Shown: positions 1-8,852 of the stretch, one piece after another
Numbering within the stretch: the stretch's first letter is position 1
Layout of the letters: each line of letters begins with the position of its first letter
Source: Nitrospinae bacterium bin107
GTDB taxonomy: Bacteria > UBA8248
Direction of reading: 5' to 3'
DNA length: 64,000 nt
NCBI GenBank assembly: GCA_002238965.1
Contig: MPNJ01000009.1
Location: 62,001 to 126,000 of the forward strand
Program-made: the position numbers and the translations under genes
Notes under the pieces: generated by a model
Seen by the model: the letters and a program-made list of their open reading frames with translations, nothing else
Database searches by the model: none
Told to the model about the DNA's origin: nothing

Positions 1-513
1 GCAGGTCACGCGGAATCTGCGAATGCGAAATACGGCGTCGTAAACATTCAGCGCGTTTTACAAACTTCAAAAGGCGGGCGGACCGCGCGGTCGTTATTGG
101 AAAGGGAGAAAAAGAGGCTCCAAACCACGATTCAAAAGAGGCGCGAAGATTTAGCTGCAATTGCGAAAAAAGTACGGGAGTTGCAATTGGAGATTGAGCA
201 GAAAAGCGCAATTTGGCGCCAGGAAGAAAAAGAGCGCAAGGCGTTCGACTTGAGGTCTCAAAAAAGGGAGTTCGCGCGTGAGCAGGACAACTTGAGACGA
301 TTGGTGCGAGAGAGCGAACGAGACCTTCAGGATCGCGGAAGAACCGCCACTAATACGGTTTTGAAGGAAGTTCGTGTCATCGTTGAGGAACTAGGGAAAC
401 AAGAAGGTTTGGATGTCATTGTAGACGAAGCCTCTGGCGGTGTCTTGTTCTTTAACCCGGGAGTGGATCTAACTGAGAGGGTGATCAAGCTATACGACCA
501 GAAGAAGAAATAA
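1..513 (+). CDS. skp: Skp/OmpH-family periplasmic chaperone, 5' truncated by window edge
   Basis: The reading frame is open from base 1, so the N-terminus and signal peptide lie outside the window. The visible start of the mature part reads [17 protein letters not shown], the usual OmpH opening strand. A long charged coiled coil (K/R/E-rich, about residues 30-120) follows, then a short return strand ([18 protein letters not shown]) that packs on the first one. In the family this trimeric jellyfish-shaped chaperone binds unfolded outer-membrane proteins in the periplasm and hands them to BAM. It is separated from lpxD by one base, the standard bamA-skp-lpxD-fabZ-lpxA order, so bamA is expected just upstream (inference). 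Confidence 0.9.
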   Translation, partial: AGHAESANAKYGVVNIQRVLQTSKGGRTARSLLEREKKRLQTTIQKRREDLAAIAKKVRELQLEIEQKSAIWRQEEKERKAFDLRSQKREFAREQDNLRRLVRESERDLQDRGRTATNTVLKEVRVIVEELGKQEGLDVIVDEASGGVLFFNPGVDLTERVIKLYDQKKK

Positions 514-514
514 A

Positions 515-1522
515 ATGCTTCTCGCAGACATCGCAAATCTGCTCGGCGGGGAACTTACCGGCGACGGTAACGTAGACTTACACGACGTGGCCGAGTATGA
601 AAAGGCCACGCCAACGGATTTAAGCTATATTGATTCGGCGAAAAAGCTGAGTACGCATTCCAACGCAGGCGCCCTCATCGTTCCCCAGGGTATGGAAACC
701 AATCGCCCGTCTATTTCCACCAGTAACCCCCGGTTATCTTTCGCTCGTGCGGTATCGCTGTTTCGACCACCTCGAAAATTCCAGCCGGGAATTGATGACG
801 ACGCCAGAATTTCCGATACGGCGCGCCTGGGTGACGGTGTATATGTAGGCCCGTTCGCGTCCCTCGCCGGTGGTGTTGTGCTGGGCGACGGTTCATATAT
901 CGGGGCGGGTGTGCATGTCGGCGAAAACGTGAACATCGGTTCGGGGTGTTTCATACATCCGAATTGTGTTTTGTGCGCTGATGTGGAAATCGGAGCGCGG
1001 GTGACCCTCCATGCCGGAGTCGTCGTAGGGGCGGATGGGTTTGGATATATTCCCGATGAGGAGGGACGTTTTTTCAAATACCCGCAGACGGGCACGGTTG
1101 TCATCGAGGATGATGTCGAAATCGGGGCGAACACTACGATTGATCGGGCCACGCTCACGGAAACGAGAATCGGCCGTGGCACGAAAATCGACAACCAGGT
1201 CCAAATAGCGCACAACGTCGTGATTGGGGAGGATTGCATACTAGCGAGCCAGGTGGGCATTGCGGGTAGTGTGACGATCGGACGGGGCGTCATGATGGGT
1301 GGGCGTGTCGGGGTGGCGGATCATGTCGAAATTGGTGATGACGCCAAGCTGGGTGCGAATTCCGGCGTGCTGAATAGTCTGGAGGGCGGGAAAACATATA
1401 TGCACTTTCCGGCGACGGAAATTCGCGATGCGCGTAGGCGAATTGCGGTATTGAAGAATTTGCCAAGGCTCTCGAAAAGAGTAAATCGACTCGAAAGAAA
1501 GATTGGTGAATTAGAATCATGA
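515..1522 (+). CDS. lpxD: UDP-3-O-acylglucosamine N-acyltransferase LpxD
   Basis: Third step of lipid A synthesis: transfers a 3-hydroxyacyl chain from ACP to the 2-amine of UDP-3-O-acyl-GlcN. The 335 aa match the family length. An N-terminal uridine-binding domain (about 1-95) is followed by many hexapeptide repeats of the [IV]-G-x-x left-handed beta-helix type (about 100-285). The catalytic histidine is H233 in QIAHNVVIG, and a helical C-terminal tail ([13 protein letters not shown]) ends the protein. The ATG starts one base after the skp stop, and the end overlaps fabZ by 4 nt, so translation is coupled. Cytoplasmic homotrimer by family. Confidence 0.97.
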   Translation: MLLADIANLLGGELTGDGNVDLHDVAEYEKATPTDLSYIDSAKKLSTHSNAGALIVPQGMETNRPSISTSNPRLSFARAVSLFRPPRKFQPGIDDDARISDTARLGDGVYVGPFASLAGGVVLGDGSYIGAGVHVGENVNIGSGCFIHPNCVLCADVEIGARVTLHAGVVVGADGFGYIPDEEGRFFKYPQTGTVVIEDDVEIGANTTIDRATLTETRIGRGTKIDNQVQIAHNVVIGEDCILASQVGIAGSVTIGRGVMMGGRVGVADHVEIGDDAKLGANSGVLNSLEGGKTYMHFPATEIRDARRRIAVLKNLPRLSKRVNRLERKIGELES

Positions 1523-1959
1523 TCGATAGTCAGCGGATTCAGGAACTAATCCCGCATAGAGATCCGTTTCTATTCGTCGATCAGGTAACGAATATCGACA
1601 CGGAAGAAAATTCTGTCGTAGCCCAGAAAAAAATTTCGATTGATGAACCTTTTTTCAGAGGGCATTTCCCTGGTAATCCCATCATGCCGGGTGTGTTGAT
1701 AATCGAAGCGTTGGCGCAGACCGGTTTGATTTGCCTGTTCGAGTTGAAATTGGCCGAGCCGGAGGCTGAATTTTTCTTCACGGGCATCGAGCAGGTAAAA
1801 TTCAGGCGTCCCGTTGTACCCGGCGATTTGTTGGAGTTGCACGCAAAACTCCTGAAAAACAGAAGGACTTTGTGGAAGTTCGAAGGGCGGGCATTTGCAG
1901 GGGGTCAAATAGCCGCCGAAGGTGTTTTCACTGCTTACGCCACTCCCCGTGCACGATAA
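1519..1959 (+). CDS. fabZ: 3-hydroxyacyl-ACP dehydratase FabZ
   Basis: 146 aa hot-dog-fold dehydratase of fatty acid synthesis, converting (3R)-hydroxyacyl-ACP to trans-2-enoyl-ACP. It competes with LpxD and LpxA for 3-hydroxyacyl-ACP, which explains its place between them. The catalytic pair is visible: H49 in [12 protein letters not shown] and E63 in IIEALAQTG. The N-terminal [13 protein letters not shown] motif is typical. The ATG overlaps the lpxD stop (ATGA). Confidence 0.97.
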   Translation: MIDSQRIQELIPHRDPFLFVDQVTNIDTEENSVVAQKKISIDEPFFRGHFPGNPIMPGVLIIEALAQTGLICLFELKLAEPEAEFFFTGIEQVKFRRPVVPGDLLELHAKLLKNRRTLWKFEGRAFAGGQIAAEGVFTAYATPRAR

Positions 1960-1962
1960 AAA

Positions 1963-2745
1963 TTGAGCGACATAGCCCCCACTTCTCATATCCATCCGGA
2001 ATCGCAACTCGGGCAGGATTTGAAAATCGGCCCGGGCGCTTTCGTGGGCGCCGATGTGATTCTTCGAGACGGATGCGAAATCGGACAAAACGCAACCATC
2101 CAGGGTCCTGCCGTAATAGGGGAGGGGTGCCGGATTTTTCCGAATGCCGTCATCGGCTTGGAAGCGCAGGTTGTTGATTTGCAGTCGGACTCGGGCGGGG
2201 TTGAAATCGGAGCGGGTACGATTATCCGCGAGACGGCGACGATTCATCGTTCGATGTATTCGGGTCAGAATACGGTGATCGGAAGTGGGTGCTACGTCAT
2301 GGTCGGCGCGCATGTGAGCCATGATTGCCGCGTGGGCGATGGGGTGATTCTGGTGAACCATTGCTCCTTGGGAGGGCATGTGGAAGTTGGGGACAATAGC
2401 TTCATCTCCAATTTCATCGGCGTGCATCAGCGGATGCGGGTTGGGGAAGGGGCGATACTGGTAGGTCCCATTGCGGTGAGGAAAGATGTGCCTCCCTTCG
2501 TCAAGATGGCGGGTGCTCCATTTCGTGTGGTTGGACTGAATGTGGTCGGCTTGCGCAGAAGGGGCGTTTCGGCCGAAGTGAGAGCGGAAATAAAGCGTGT
2601 GTATGGAATTCTTTTCGATGAGCCTGGTACGATGGCTCAGAAATTAGAGAAAATGGAAGCGCAAGCGCCGTTAGGAGCGGAAATCCGTTCCGTGGTAGAA
2701 TTCGTGCGCAATTCGAAGAATGGCATTTATCAAGGCCGCGTATAA
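1963..2745 (+). CDS. lpxA: UDP-N-acetylglucosamine O-acyltransferase LpxA
   Basis: First enzyme of lipid A synthesis. 260 aa: a left-handed beta-helix of hexapeptide repeats (about 10-190) plus the C-terminal helical domain (GLRRRGVSAEVRAEIKRVY). H120 in HVSHDCRVGD corresponds to the catalytic His125 of E. coli. The start is TTG, 3 nt after the fabZ stop. No ATG lies nearby in frame before the conserved ISPTSHIHPES-like opening, so translation probably depends on reinitiation after fabZ. Confidence 0.96.
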   Translation: MSDIAPTSHIHPESQLGQDLKIGPGAFVGADVILRDGCEIGQNATIQGPAVIGEGCRIFPNAVIGLEAQVVDLQSDSGGVEIGAGTIIRETATIHRSMYSGQNTVIGSGCYVMVGAHVSHDCRVGDGVILVNHCSLGGHVEVGDNSFISNFIGVHQRMRVGEGAILVGPIAVRKDVPPFVKMAGAPFRVVGLNVVGLRRRGVSAEVRAEIKRVYGILFDEPGTMAQKLEKMEAQAPLGAEIRSVVEFVRNSKNGIYQGRV

Positions 2746-2774
2746 GAGTAGGTTTTTTAAGAGGTTAAAGGCCC

Positions 2775-3746
2775 ATGCTGGATTCACTGCGAGTTGGCGT
2801 CGTCGGTGTCGGCCATATGGGAAGTTACCATGTAGCTGCGCTTTCTGAACTATTGGGCGCGAATCTGGTAGCTGTATGCGATTTGGTGCCGAGCCGCGCC
2901 CGAGAATTGGCAGATAGATTCGGGGCGGAAGCGTTTTCAGATCCCACAGATCTGATCGGTCGGGTAGATGCGGTTACCATCGCTGTTCCCACCATGCAGC
3001 ATTTTGCAGTGTCCCGGATCTTCCTCGAAAATGGCGTTCATGCGTTGGTGGAAAAGCCCGTTTGCACGAAGATGGAAGAGGCCCGGATACTGTTTGACCT
3101 GGCCACCAGAAACAATCTGGTGCTTCACATTGGCCATGTGGAGCGATTCAACGGAGCCGTACAGGAGTTGGGTAACATTTTGGATGCGCCCACCCTGATT
3201 GAATGCCGCAGGCTGGGCCCCTTCTCGCCGAGAGTGAAGGAAGACGGCGTCGTGCTCGACTTGATGATTCACGATCTCGACATCGTTTTGCGGTTGGTGG
3301 ATGAGGAGATTGATTTGCTTTCGGCAACCGGCGCAAGCGTCCTCTCTGACCGGGATGACGTGGCGAATGTGCAGATTGGTTTTGCAGGTGGATGCGTGGC
3401 GAACCTTACCGCAAGCCGGGTGACGCAGAACAAGATCAGGACGCTATCCGTATCACAACCGGACGCGTTCATTACACTCGATTATGCGGACCAGGAGCTC
3501 AGGATCCACCGCCAGGCGAAGAGTGAGCATCAGTTGACGAGAGAGGAACTCAAGTACCGCGAACAATTCCAGGTGGAAAGAGTGTTTGTCCACAAAGGCA
3601 ATCCACTCAAGTTGGAATTGCGGCATTTCCTGCAATCGATACAGCTCCAGGATGTTGTTTCCGATCCGGAGAGAGAATTGCGGTCTTTGGATATTGCCCT
3701 GCGTATCGTAGATATGCTGAAAAGCACCATGCCCTCAACCCACTAA
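2775..3746 (+). CDS. Gfo/Idh/MocA-family NAD(P)-dependent oxidoreductase
   Basis: 323 aa. The N-terminal Rossmann fold begins GVVGVGHMGSYHVAAL (GxGxxG). The EKP motif of the family (LVEKPVC) lies near residue 98, followed by the alpha/beta substrate domain. It sits inside the lpx cluster between lpxA (29 nt gap) and lpxI (8 nt gap). In some bacteria a Gfo/Idh enzyme, GnnA, oxidises UDP-GlcNAc at C3 for a GnnB aminotransferase, giving GlcN3N lipid A. Position makes a GnnA-like role conceivable, but no aminotransferase gene is adjacent. Substrate unknown. Confidence 0.9.
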   Translation: MLDSLRVGVVGVGHMGSYHVAALSELLGANLVAVCDLVPSRARELADRFGAEAFSDPTDLIGRVDAVTIAVPTMQHFAVSRIFLENGVHALVEKPVCTKMEEARILFDLATRNNLVLHIGHVERFNGAVQELGNILDAPTLIECRRLGPFSPRVKEDGVVLDLMIHDLDIVLRLVDEEIDLLSATGASVLSDRDDVANVQIGFAGGCVANLTASRVTQNKIRTLSVSQPDAFITLDYADQELRIHRQAKSEHQLTREELKYREQFQVERVFVHKGNPLKLELRHFLQSIQLQDVVSDPERELRSLDIALRIVDMLKSTMPSTH

Positions 3747-3754
3747 AATTTGCC

Positions 3755-4585
3755 ATGCCGAATTCCCTGGGAAGAATTGGCCTCGTCGCAGGTTCGGGCA
3801 GTCTGTCATCCGAGTTTGTTTCCAGTGCGAAGAAACGGGGCAAGCACGTGTCCGTGGTGGCTTTGTCCGCTGAGGTCAAGGAAACATTATCAAATGAGGC
3901 GGATTCCGTAGTTCACATCCCTCCCACCCAGCCGAATAAAATCATCCGGTTTTTCAGTGATGAGAATGTTGGAGAGATAGGGCTCGTGGGAAAGGTGGAG
4001 AAAAGTATCTTGTTTCAATCCTGGCGCTTCGATTTGACAGTCCTGCGCTTCATGAAGAATGCCAAGAATACGGCTGATGCAACGGTCATGGATGCCGTAA
4101 TTGAGTTTGTGGAAGAAAACGGGATGAAAGTGATGCCCCAGACGGAGTATCTCGATCATCTCATCACACCGCGCGGGAGCATAACGAAAAAAAACTTGCG
4201 CCAAAATCAACGGAAAGACGCGGAATATGCGTTCCAGATGGCCCGGAGCATTGCAACGCTGGATATCGGCCAGACGCTGGTGGTTCACAAGGGAACGGTG
4301 GTTGCCGTGGAGGGTATCGAAGGTACGAACGAGGCGATTCGCAGGGGATGCGCTCTCGCCGGGAAAGGGGCCGTTGTATGCAAGGTGGCCCGTCCCGATC
4401 AGGACATGCGCTACGATGTTCCCACCGTGGGGCCCGAAACCTTGCAGGTGATGCGCGAGGGTGGCGCTTCGGCGTTGATCCTGGAGGCGGAGCGGACTTT
4501 TCTTATCGATCGCGAACGCTTGATACGGGAAGCCGAGGCAACGGGCATCATCGTTGTCGGCTGGTCGGAAAATGAGCTCGGATGA
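3755..4585 (+). CDS. lpxI: UDP-2,3-diacylglucosamine pyrophosphatase LpxI
   Basis: 276 aa DUF1009 protein; hydrolyses UDP-2,3-diacyl-GlcN to lipid X plus UMP, replacing LpxH. The N-terminal domain begins IGLVAGSGSLSSEFV. The C-terminal domain carries the typical stretches TLVVHKGTVVAVEGIEGT, VVCKVARPDQDMRYDVPTVG and LIDRERLIREAEATGI. It is placed between the Gfo/Idh gene and lpxB, with a 14-nt overlap into lpxB. LpxI in place of LpxH is common in alpha- and deltaproteobacteria and several other phyla. Confidence 0.95.
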   Translation: MPNSLGRIGLVAGSGSLSSEFVSSAKKRGKHVSVVALSAEVKETLSNEADSVVHIPPTQPNKIIRFFSDENVGEIGLVGKVEKSILFQSWRFDLTVLRFMKNAKNTADATVMDAVIEFVEENGMKVMPQTEYLDHLITPRGSITKKNLRQNQRKDAEYAFQMARSIATLDIGQTLVVHKGTVVAVEGIEGTNEAIRRGCALAGKGAVVCKVARPDQDMRYDVPTVGPETLQVMREGGASALILEAERTFLIDRERLIREAEATGIIVVGWSENELG

Positions 4586-5759
4586 GCGCTCGACGAATGA
4601 CGTCATGGTGCTCGCCGGAGAGCAATCCGGAGATGTTCACGCCGCGAATCTGGTGAAAGCGCTTGCCGAGAGGGTGCCGAACCTCCGTCTATCCGGGATG
4701 GGTGGGCAATTGATGGCCGAGGCGGGCGTGGAGATTCTCCATGATATCGGCGAGATATCCATTGTCGGTTTCGCCGGCATTCCCCGCATCTACCCCAAAT
4801 TGAAAAAAATCAAGAAAGATTTGTTGCGGAGGATCCAGGATCACAAGCCGAAGGCTGTGATTTTTGTCGATTATCCGGGTTTTAATCTTTCGTGCGCGCG
4901 CGCGGTGCGCAAACTGCCAAATCCGCCCAAATGCATATATTTCATCACCCCCCAGGTATGGGCCTGGTGGAAGGGCCGCGCCCGGACCATTGCGGATGTT
5001 TTCGATCTGGCCCTGAACATATTTCCGTTCGAGCCCCGAATTTTTAACGAATTGGGCGGAAAAGCCATGTTCGTCGGCAACCCTATTGCTTACGAACTTC
5101 GAGATGCGCCCTCGAAAGAAAGCGCCCGGCTCTCGCTGGGCATATCGATGAGCGATAAGGTGATTTCGCTTCTCCCGGGCAGTCGCCTCAAGGAAATCGA
5201 CTCTCACGTGGACGCCATGGTGGATGCGCTGAAGATTATCCATGCGCAATCACCGGGGCTGCGCTTTTTGATTTCAGAGGCGATTTCCCTGCCGGATGGA
5301 TACGTTGCGAACCGTCTGAAGTCGTCCGGCATCGAGATACGAGCCGTGAGGGGTGATGCAGCAAAAGTCATTCGCGCGGCCGACGCCGTAGTCGTGGCGA
5401 GCGGTACGGCTTCTCTCGAAACGGCTCTCCTGGGTGTGCCGATGGTGGTTCTGTATGCCGGGGATATCTTTTTCTATTCGCTGGTCAGGTATTTTTTGTT
5501 GCAAGTGGACTATATCAGCCTGGCGAATCTGTTGTCCGGCTATGAGGCGGTTCCCGAGTTGTGCCAGAAACAGGTGCGCGCGCAGCCCATTGCGGATGCC
5601 TTGAGGGAAGTGCTCATGGATGATGACGTGAGAGCAAGGCAAGTCAGGGCTTTCGAGAGGATTCAAAACACACTGGAAGGGATGAACCCCTATGAATGCG
5701 CCGCGGCGCATATCGCGGCGGAACTCGGTTACGAGGCGCAGGACGCTTTGCATGAATGA
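4572..5759 (+). CDS. lpxB: Lipid-A-disaccharide synthase LpxB
   Basis: Condenses lipid X with UDP-2,3-diacyl-GlcN to form the lipid A disaccharide. GT19, GT-B fold, membrane-associated. Motifs seen: VMVLAGEQSGDVHAANLV (N-terminal glycine loop), YFITPQVWAWWKGRA, LLPGSRLKEI and VASGTASLETALLGVPMVV (donor-binding end). I chose the ATG at 4572, 14 nt inside lpxI; an in-frame TTG at 4554 would add only six residues. Its 395 aa fit the family. The stop overlaps the next gene's ATG by 8 nt. Confidence 0.95.
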   Translation: MSSDERSTNDVMVLAGEQSGDVHAANLVKALAERVPNLRLSGMGGQLMAEAGVEILHDIGEISIVGFAGIPRIYPKLKKIKKDLLRRIQDHKPKAVIFVDYPGFNLSCARAVRKLPNPPKCIYFITPQVWAWWKGRARTIADVFDLALNIFPFEPRIFNELGGKAMFVGNPIAYELRDAPSKESARLSLGISMSDKVISLLPGSRLKEIDSHVDAMVDALKIIHAQSPGLRFLISEAISLPDGYVANRLKSSGIEIRAVRGDAAKVIRAADAVVVASGTASLETALLGVPMVVLYAGDIFFYSLVRYFLLQVDYISLANLLSGYEAVPELCQKQVRAQPIADALREVLMDDDVRARQVRAFERIQNTLEGMNPYECAAAHIAAELGYEAQDALHE

Positions 5760-6483
5760 AGATTCAATCGCCTATGATGAATGGGGCCGGGACCCCGATG
5801 CGCCGCTTTCGGCGTGGTTGGGCGGCATGGTCATCGCGGGTTATCTGAAGGCGGTGTATGCCACCTCGTCGATGATCGTTCCGAAAACGGAATCGAATGA
5901 AAAAATAGAGCGGAGGCGCAACCAGAAATTTATCTGGGCGCTCTGGCATCATCATTTGGGGCTGCCTTGCTTCTTTAATACGTATCATTCTCACCGCACG
6001 TGCATGGCGAGCAGAAGCCGCGACGGAGAATTGCTCGCCCAGGTGATGTCGCGGCTCGATACCCATTGTGTGAGAGGCTCTTCCGCAGCGCTGGATGGAA
6101 GGGATAAAGGTGGAACCGCTGCGGTTCGGCAGATGATCAGGGTGGCGAAACAAGGGGAACACCAACTCGTCATCACGCCGGATGGCCCGAAGGGCCCGCC
6201 TCAGAAAGTGAAAATGGGTATCATATCTTTGGCGAGCCTCACGGGATATCCGATTTGCCCGGTCGCTTTTGCGGCGTCGCGCTTCTTTACCATCCCCACG
6301 TGGGACAAGACGATTTTGCCACTGCCGTTCGGGAGAATCGCTGTTTGTTGTGGAGAGCCTCTGGAAGTGCCGCGAACCCGGGATAAGGGAGTGCTGGAGG
6401 GGAGGCGCGCAGAAATCGAAAGGCGGCTCATTCATGCGAATGAGGAGGCGCAGTACCACCTGAAGAACACGGCGAGGACGTAA
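5752..6483 (+). CDS. DUF374/COG2121 lysophospholipid-acyltransferase-like protein
   Basis: 243 aa. Features of the DUF374 (LPLAT superfamily) group are FIWALWHHHLGLPCFF near the N-terminus, MASRSRDGELLAQVMSRL, GSSAALDGRDKGGTAAVRQM and ITPDGPKGPPQKVKMGII. Family members often stand in lpx/waaA clusters, and some probably add acyl chains to lipid A (secondary acyltransferase role); that is inference here. The ATG at 5752 was preferred to one 60 nt upstream because the upstream residues are basic junk overlapping lpxB. It is followed by waaA after 6 nt. Confidence 0.9.
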   Translation: MNEDSIAYDEWGRDPDAPLSAWLGGMVIAGYLKAVYATSSMIVPKTESNEKIERRRNQKFIWALWHHHLGLPCFFNTYHSHRTCMASRSRDGELLAQVMSRLDTHCVRGSSAALDGRDKGGTAAVRQMIRVAKQGEHQLVITPDGPKGPPQKVKMGIISLASLTGYPICPVAFAASRFFTIPTWDKTILPLPFGRIAVCCGEPLEVPRTRDKGVLEGRRAEIERRLIHANEEAQYHLKNTART

Positions 6484-6489
6484 CCGCTC

Positions 6490-7761
6490 ATGCTGTTTCT
6501 CTACAATGTCGTCATTCTTCTCATCTCACCTGTATTGCTCGTGTATTTTCTGGTTCGCCTGTGGATTCGTGGGTTCGACTTGCGGGCGGTTCGTGAAAGG
6601 TTCGGGTTTCTGCCCGGGTTGCCCGATGCGGAGGGGGGGCGTCTTTGGCTGCACGCCGTCTCCGTGGGGGAAGTGGGCGTGGCCGCCGTCTTGGTGCCTG
6701 CGCTCTTGAAAAAAAAGCCGGGGCTCAGGATTGTCCTTTCCACGGTGACGCCAACAGGCAGAAACGAAGCCGGAAAAATCTCAGGCCTGGAGCAACTCAT
6801 CTACTTGCCCCTGGATTTCCCTTTGATTATCCGCTCCGCCTTGAAACGCATCCGGCCGTCGATGATCACGCTTATCGAGACGGAGATATGGCCGAATCTC
6901 GTGGCGGAGGCGGCAAGACAGGATATTCCCGTATCCATCGTCAACGGGCGGCTTTCCGAGCGGTCGTATCATAAGTACAAGCGCTTTCAGTTTTTCTTTT
7001 CTTCGCTCCTCAAGCGTTTCACGGACGTGCTGGCGCGCGGGGAAAGGGACGCCGAACGGTTTTTGGATTTGGGTGCGACTTCCGTGCGGGTTTCGGGGAA
7101 CGTGAAATATGATACCCCTGCGCCGCCGAAGGAATCCCCGCATCTAGCGTATGGTCTTGGCGCGTGCAGACACGTCATCGTGGCCGGCAGCACGCACCCG
7201 GGGGAGGAGAAACTGATTGGGGAGGTGTTGGTATCCGTTGATCGCAAAATGCCGGGTGTAGGACTCCTCCTCGCGCCCCGCCATCTGGAAAGGGTGGCCC
7301 AGGTGGAAGCGGACCTGCAAGACGCCGGCATCTCTCCCGTGAGGTGGAGCCAGGTAAAAGATAAGGATGGCGAGCATCAAGCAGTCATCCTGGATGTGAT
7401 GGGTGAACTGGCGGATGCGTATGGGTGCGCTGCAATGGCGATCATCGGCGGAAGTTTTATTCCCCATGGCGGTCAGAACCCGATAGAAGCGGCGCGCTGG
7501 GCGGTGCCATGCCTGTGCGGCCCCCACATGGAGAATTTCGCCGAGGTGACATGCGAGATGGTGAAACAAGGCGGTGCGATTCAACTGAGCGGGCGGGAGA
7601 ATCTGGAGACGGCCGTCATGAAGTGGCTGAACGATCCGGAATTGCGGAATCTCGCAGGTGAGGCGGCCCGCCGGGTGGTGCAGAACAACCGGGGCGCTTC
7701 CGAGCGTACCGCGGAATACATCGTTCAAGTCCTGGCGGGATCGGATAAGGGTGCCGCATGA
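6490..7761 (+). CDS. waaA: 3-deoxy-D-manno-octulosonic acid transferase WaaA (KdtA)
   Basis: 423 aa GT30 enzyme that transfers Kdo from CMP-Kdo to lipid IVA on the inner face of the inner membrane. An N-terminal hydrophobic anchor (about 2-22) precedes the ERFG motif carrying the proposed catalytic Glu. Then come LWLHAVSVGEVGVA, MITLIETEIWPNL, VAGSTHPGEE and IIGGSFIPHGGQNPIEAARW, all characteristic. The end overlaps lpxK by 4 nt. Confidence 0.96.
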   Translation: MLFLYNVVILLISPVLLVYFLVRLWIRGFDLRAVRERFGFLPGLPDAEGGRLWLHAVSVGEVGVAAVLVPALLKKKPGLRIVLSTVTPTGRNEAGKISGLEQLIYLPLDFPLIIRSALKRIRPSMITLIETEIWPNLVAEAARQDIPVSIVNGRLSERSYHKYKRFQFFFSSLLKRFTDVLARGERDAERFLDLGATSVRVSGNVKYDTPAPPKESPHLAYGLGACRHVIVAGSTHPGEEKLIGEVLVSVDRKMPGVGLLLAPRHLERVAQVEADLQDAGISPVRWSQVKDKDGEHQAVILDVMGELADAYGCAAMAIIGGSFIPHGGQNPIEAARWAVPCLCGPHMENFAEVTCEMVKQGGAIQLSGRENLETAVMKWLNDPELRNLAGEAARRVVQNNRGASERTAEYIVQVLAGSDKGAA

Positions 7762-8843
7762 GTTTTCGAAGCGGAATCCTGCAGGCCTGGGAGGGCAATC
7801 CCTCATCCCCGGCCTGGTCTCGTGTATTGACGAGGAGCCTCGGCCCTCTGGGAAGTCTCTATGGCGCCGTCATGGCGCGCCGTCGCCGTCGTTATGAATC
7901 CGGGAAGGCCGGTGTCTCGAAAATTCCCGTACCTGTCATTTCGATTGGCAACATCACCTTGGGGGGGACGGGGAAAACGCCCACGGTCGCCTGGCTCGCG
8001 GAAAAACTGGCCTTGAAAGGCCGGAAGCCCGCTGTGGTGAGCAGGGGCTATGGCGGAAGACCCAAGGATGTGATGGTTGTGGGCGATGGGAAGGGGCGTT
8101 TGATGGACGCGCCACCGGCCGCTGATGAAGCGGCGATGCTTGCCCGCCGCTATCCCGGCCTCCTCGTTTTAACGGGTGCGGAACGTTCGTTTGTCGCAAA
8201 AAAGGCGGTCGAGGAATTCGAGGCGGACGTTATCGTGCTCGACGATGGGTTTCAACACATGGCGCTTCATCGGGATGTGGACGTGGTGGCTTTGCGAGGA
8301 GATTGTCCTTTTGGAAACGGCAAGGTGGTTCCCGCAGGTGTCCTCCGGGAGCCGGTTTCGGCCCTGAGGCGTGCAGACGCCATTTTAATAACGGGCGAAT
8401 GCGCCGACCGTACAAGAGAGAATATACAGTCTCTCATCCCGGATATCCCGATGTTCACAGGCCACCTTGAGCCCGATGCGTTCCTTGATTCTCGAGGCGA
8501 GATAACGGGCGCACCGGATGAATTGAAAGGCGCCAGGGTCGTTGCTGTCAGCGGCCTGGGGAATCCGCATGGATTCGAGAAGATGCTTGAATCGCTGGAT
8601 ATCGAGATCGTCGTGCATCACGAATATCCGGATCATGCCCATTACGCGTTGGCGGATGGCGTGCGGCTCGTTGCGTCGCTGCAGAAGGCCGGGGCCGATT
8701 TCATTCTCACGACGGAGAAAGATGCGGCAAAGCTGTCTCCTTTGTTGCGTGAAGCGCCGTTTCGTGTTCTTCGGGTGGTGATGAAGATTGATGACGAGAT
8801 GAATTTGGCTGGTTTGATCGAGAAAAGCGCATTTTCGTCCTGA
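7758..8843 (+). CDS. lpxK: Tetraacyldisaccharide 4'-kinase LpxK
   Basis: 361 aa; phosphorylates the 4' position of the lipid A disaccharide with ATP. The P-loop lies in SIGNITLGGTGKTPTV (about residue 62). VIVLDDGFQHMALHRDVDV and the C-terminal DFILTTEKDAAKLSPL are family signatures. The ATG overlaps the waaA stop (ATGA). This ends the first + strand run; the next gene is convergent after 9 bp. Confidence 0.96.
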   Translation: MSFRSGILQAWEGNPSSPAWSRVLTRSLGPLGSLYGAVMARRRRRYESGKAGVSKIPVPVISIGNITLGGTGKTPTVAWLAEKLALKGRKPAVVSRGYGGRPKDVMVVGDGKGRLMDAPPAADEAAMLARRYPGLLVLTGAERSFVAKKAVEEFEADVIVLDDGFQHMALHRDVDVVALRGDCPFGNGKVVPAGVLREPVSALRRADAILITGECADRTRENIQSLIPDIPMFTGHLEPDAFLDSRGEITGAPDELKGARVVAVSGLGNPHGFEKMLESLDIEIVVHHEYPDHAHYALADGVRLVASLQKAGADFILTTEKDAAKLSPLLREAPFRVLRVVMKIDDEMNLAGLIEKSAFSS

Positions 8844-8852
8844 ACTGGCGCC

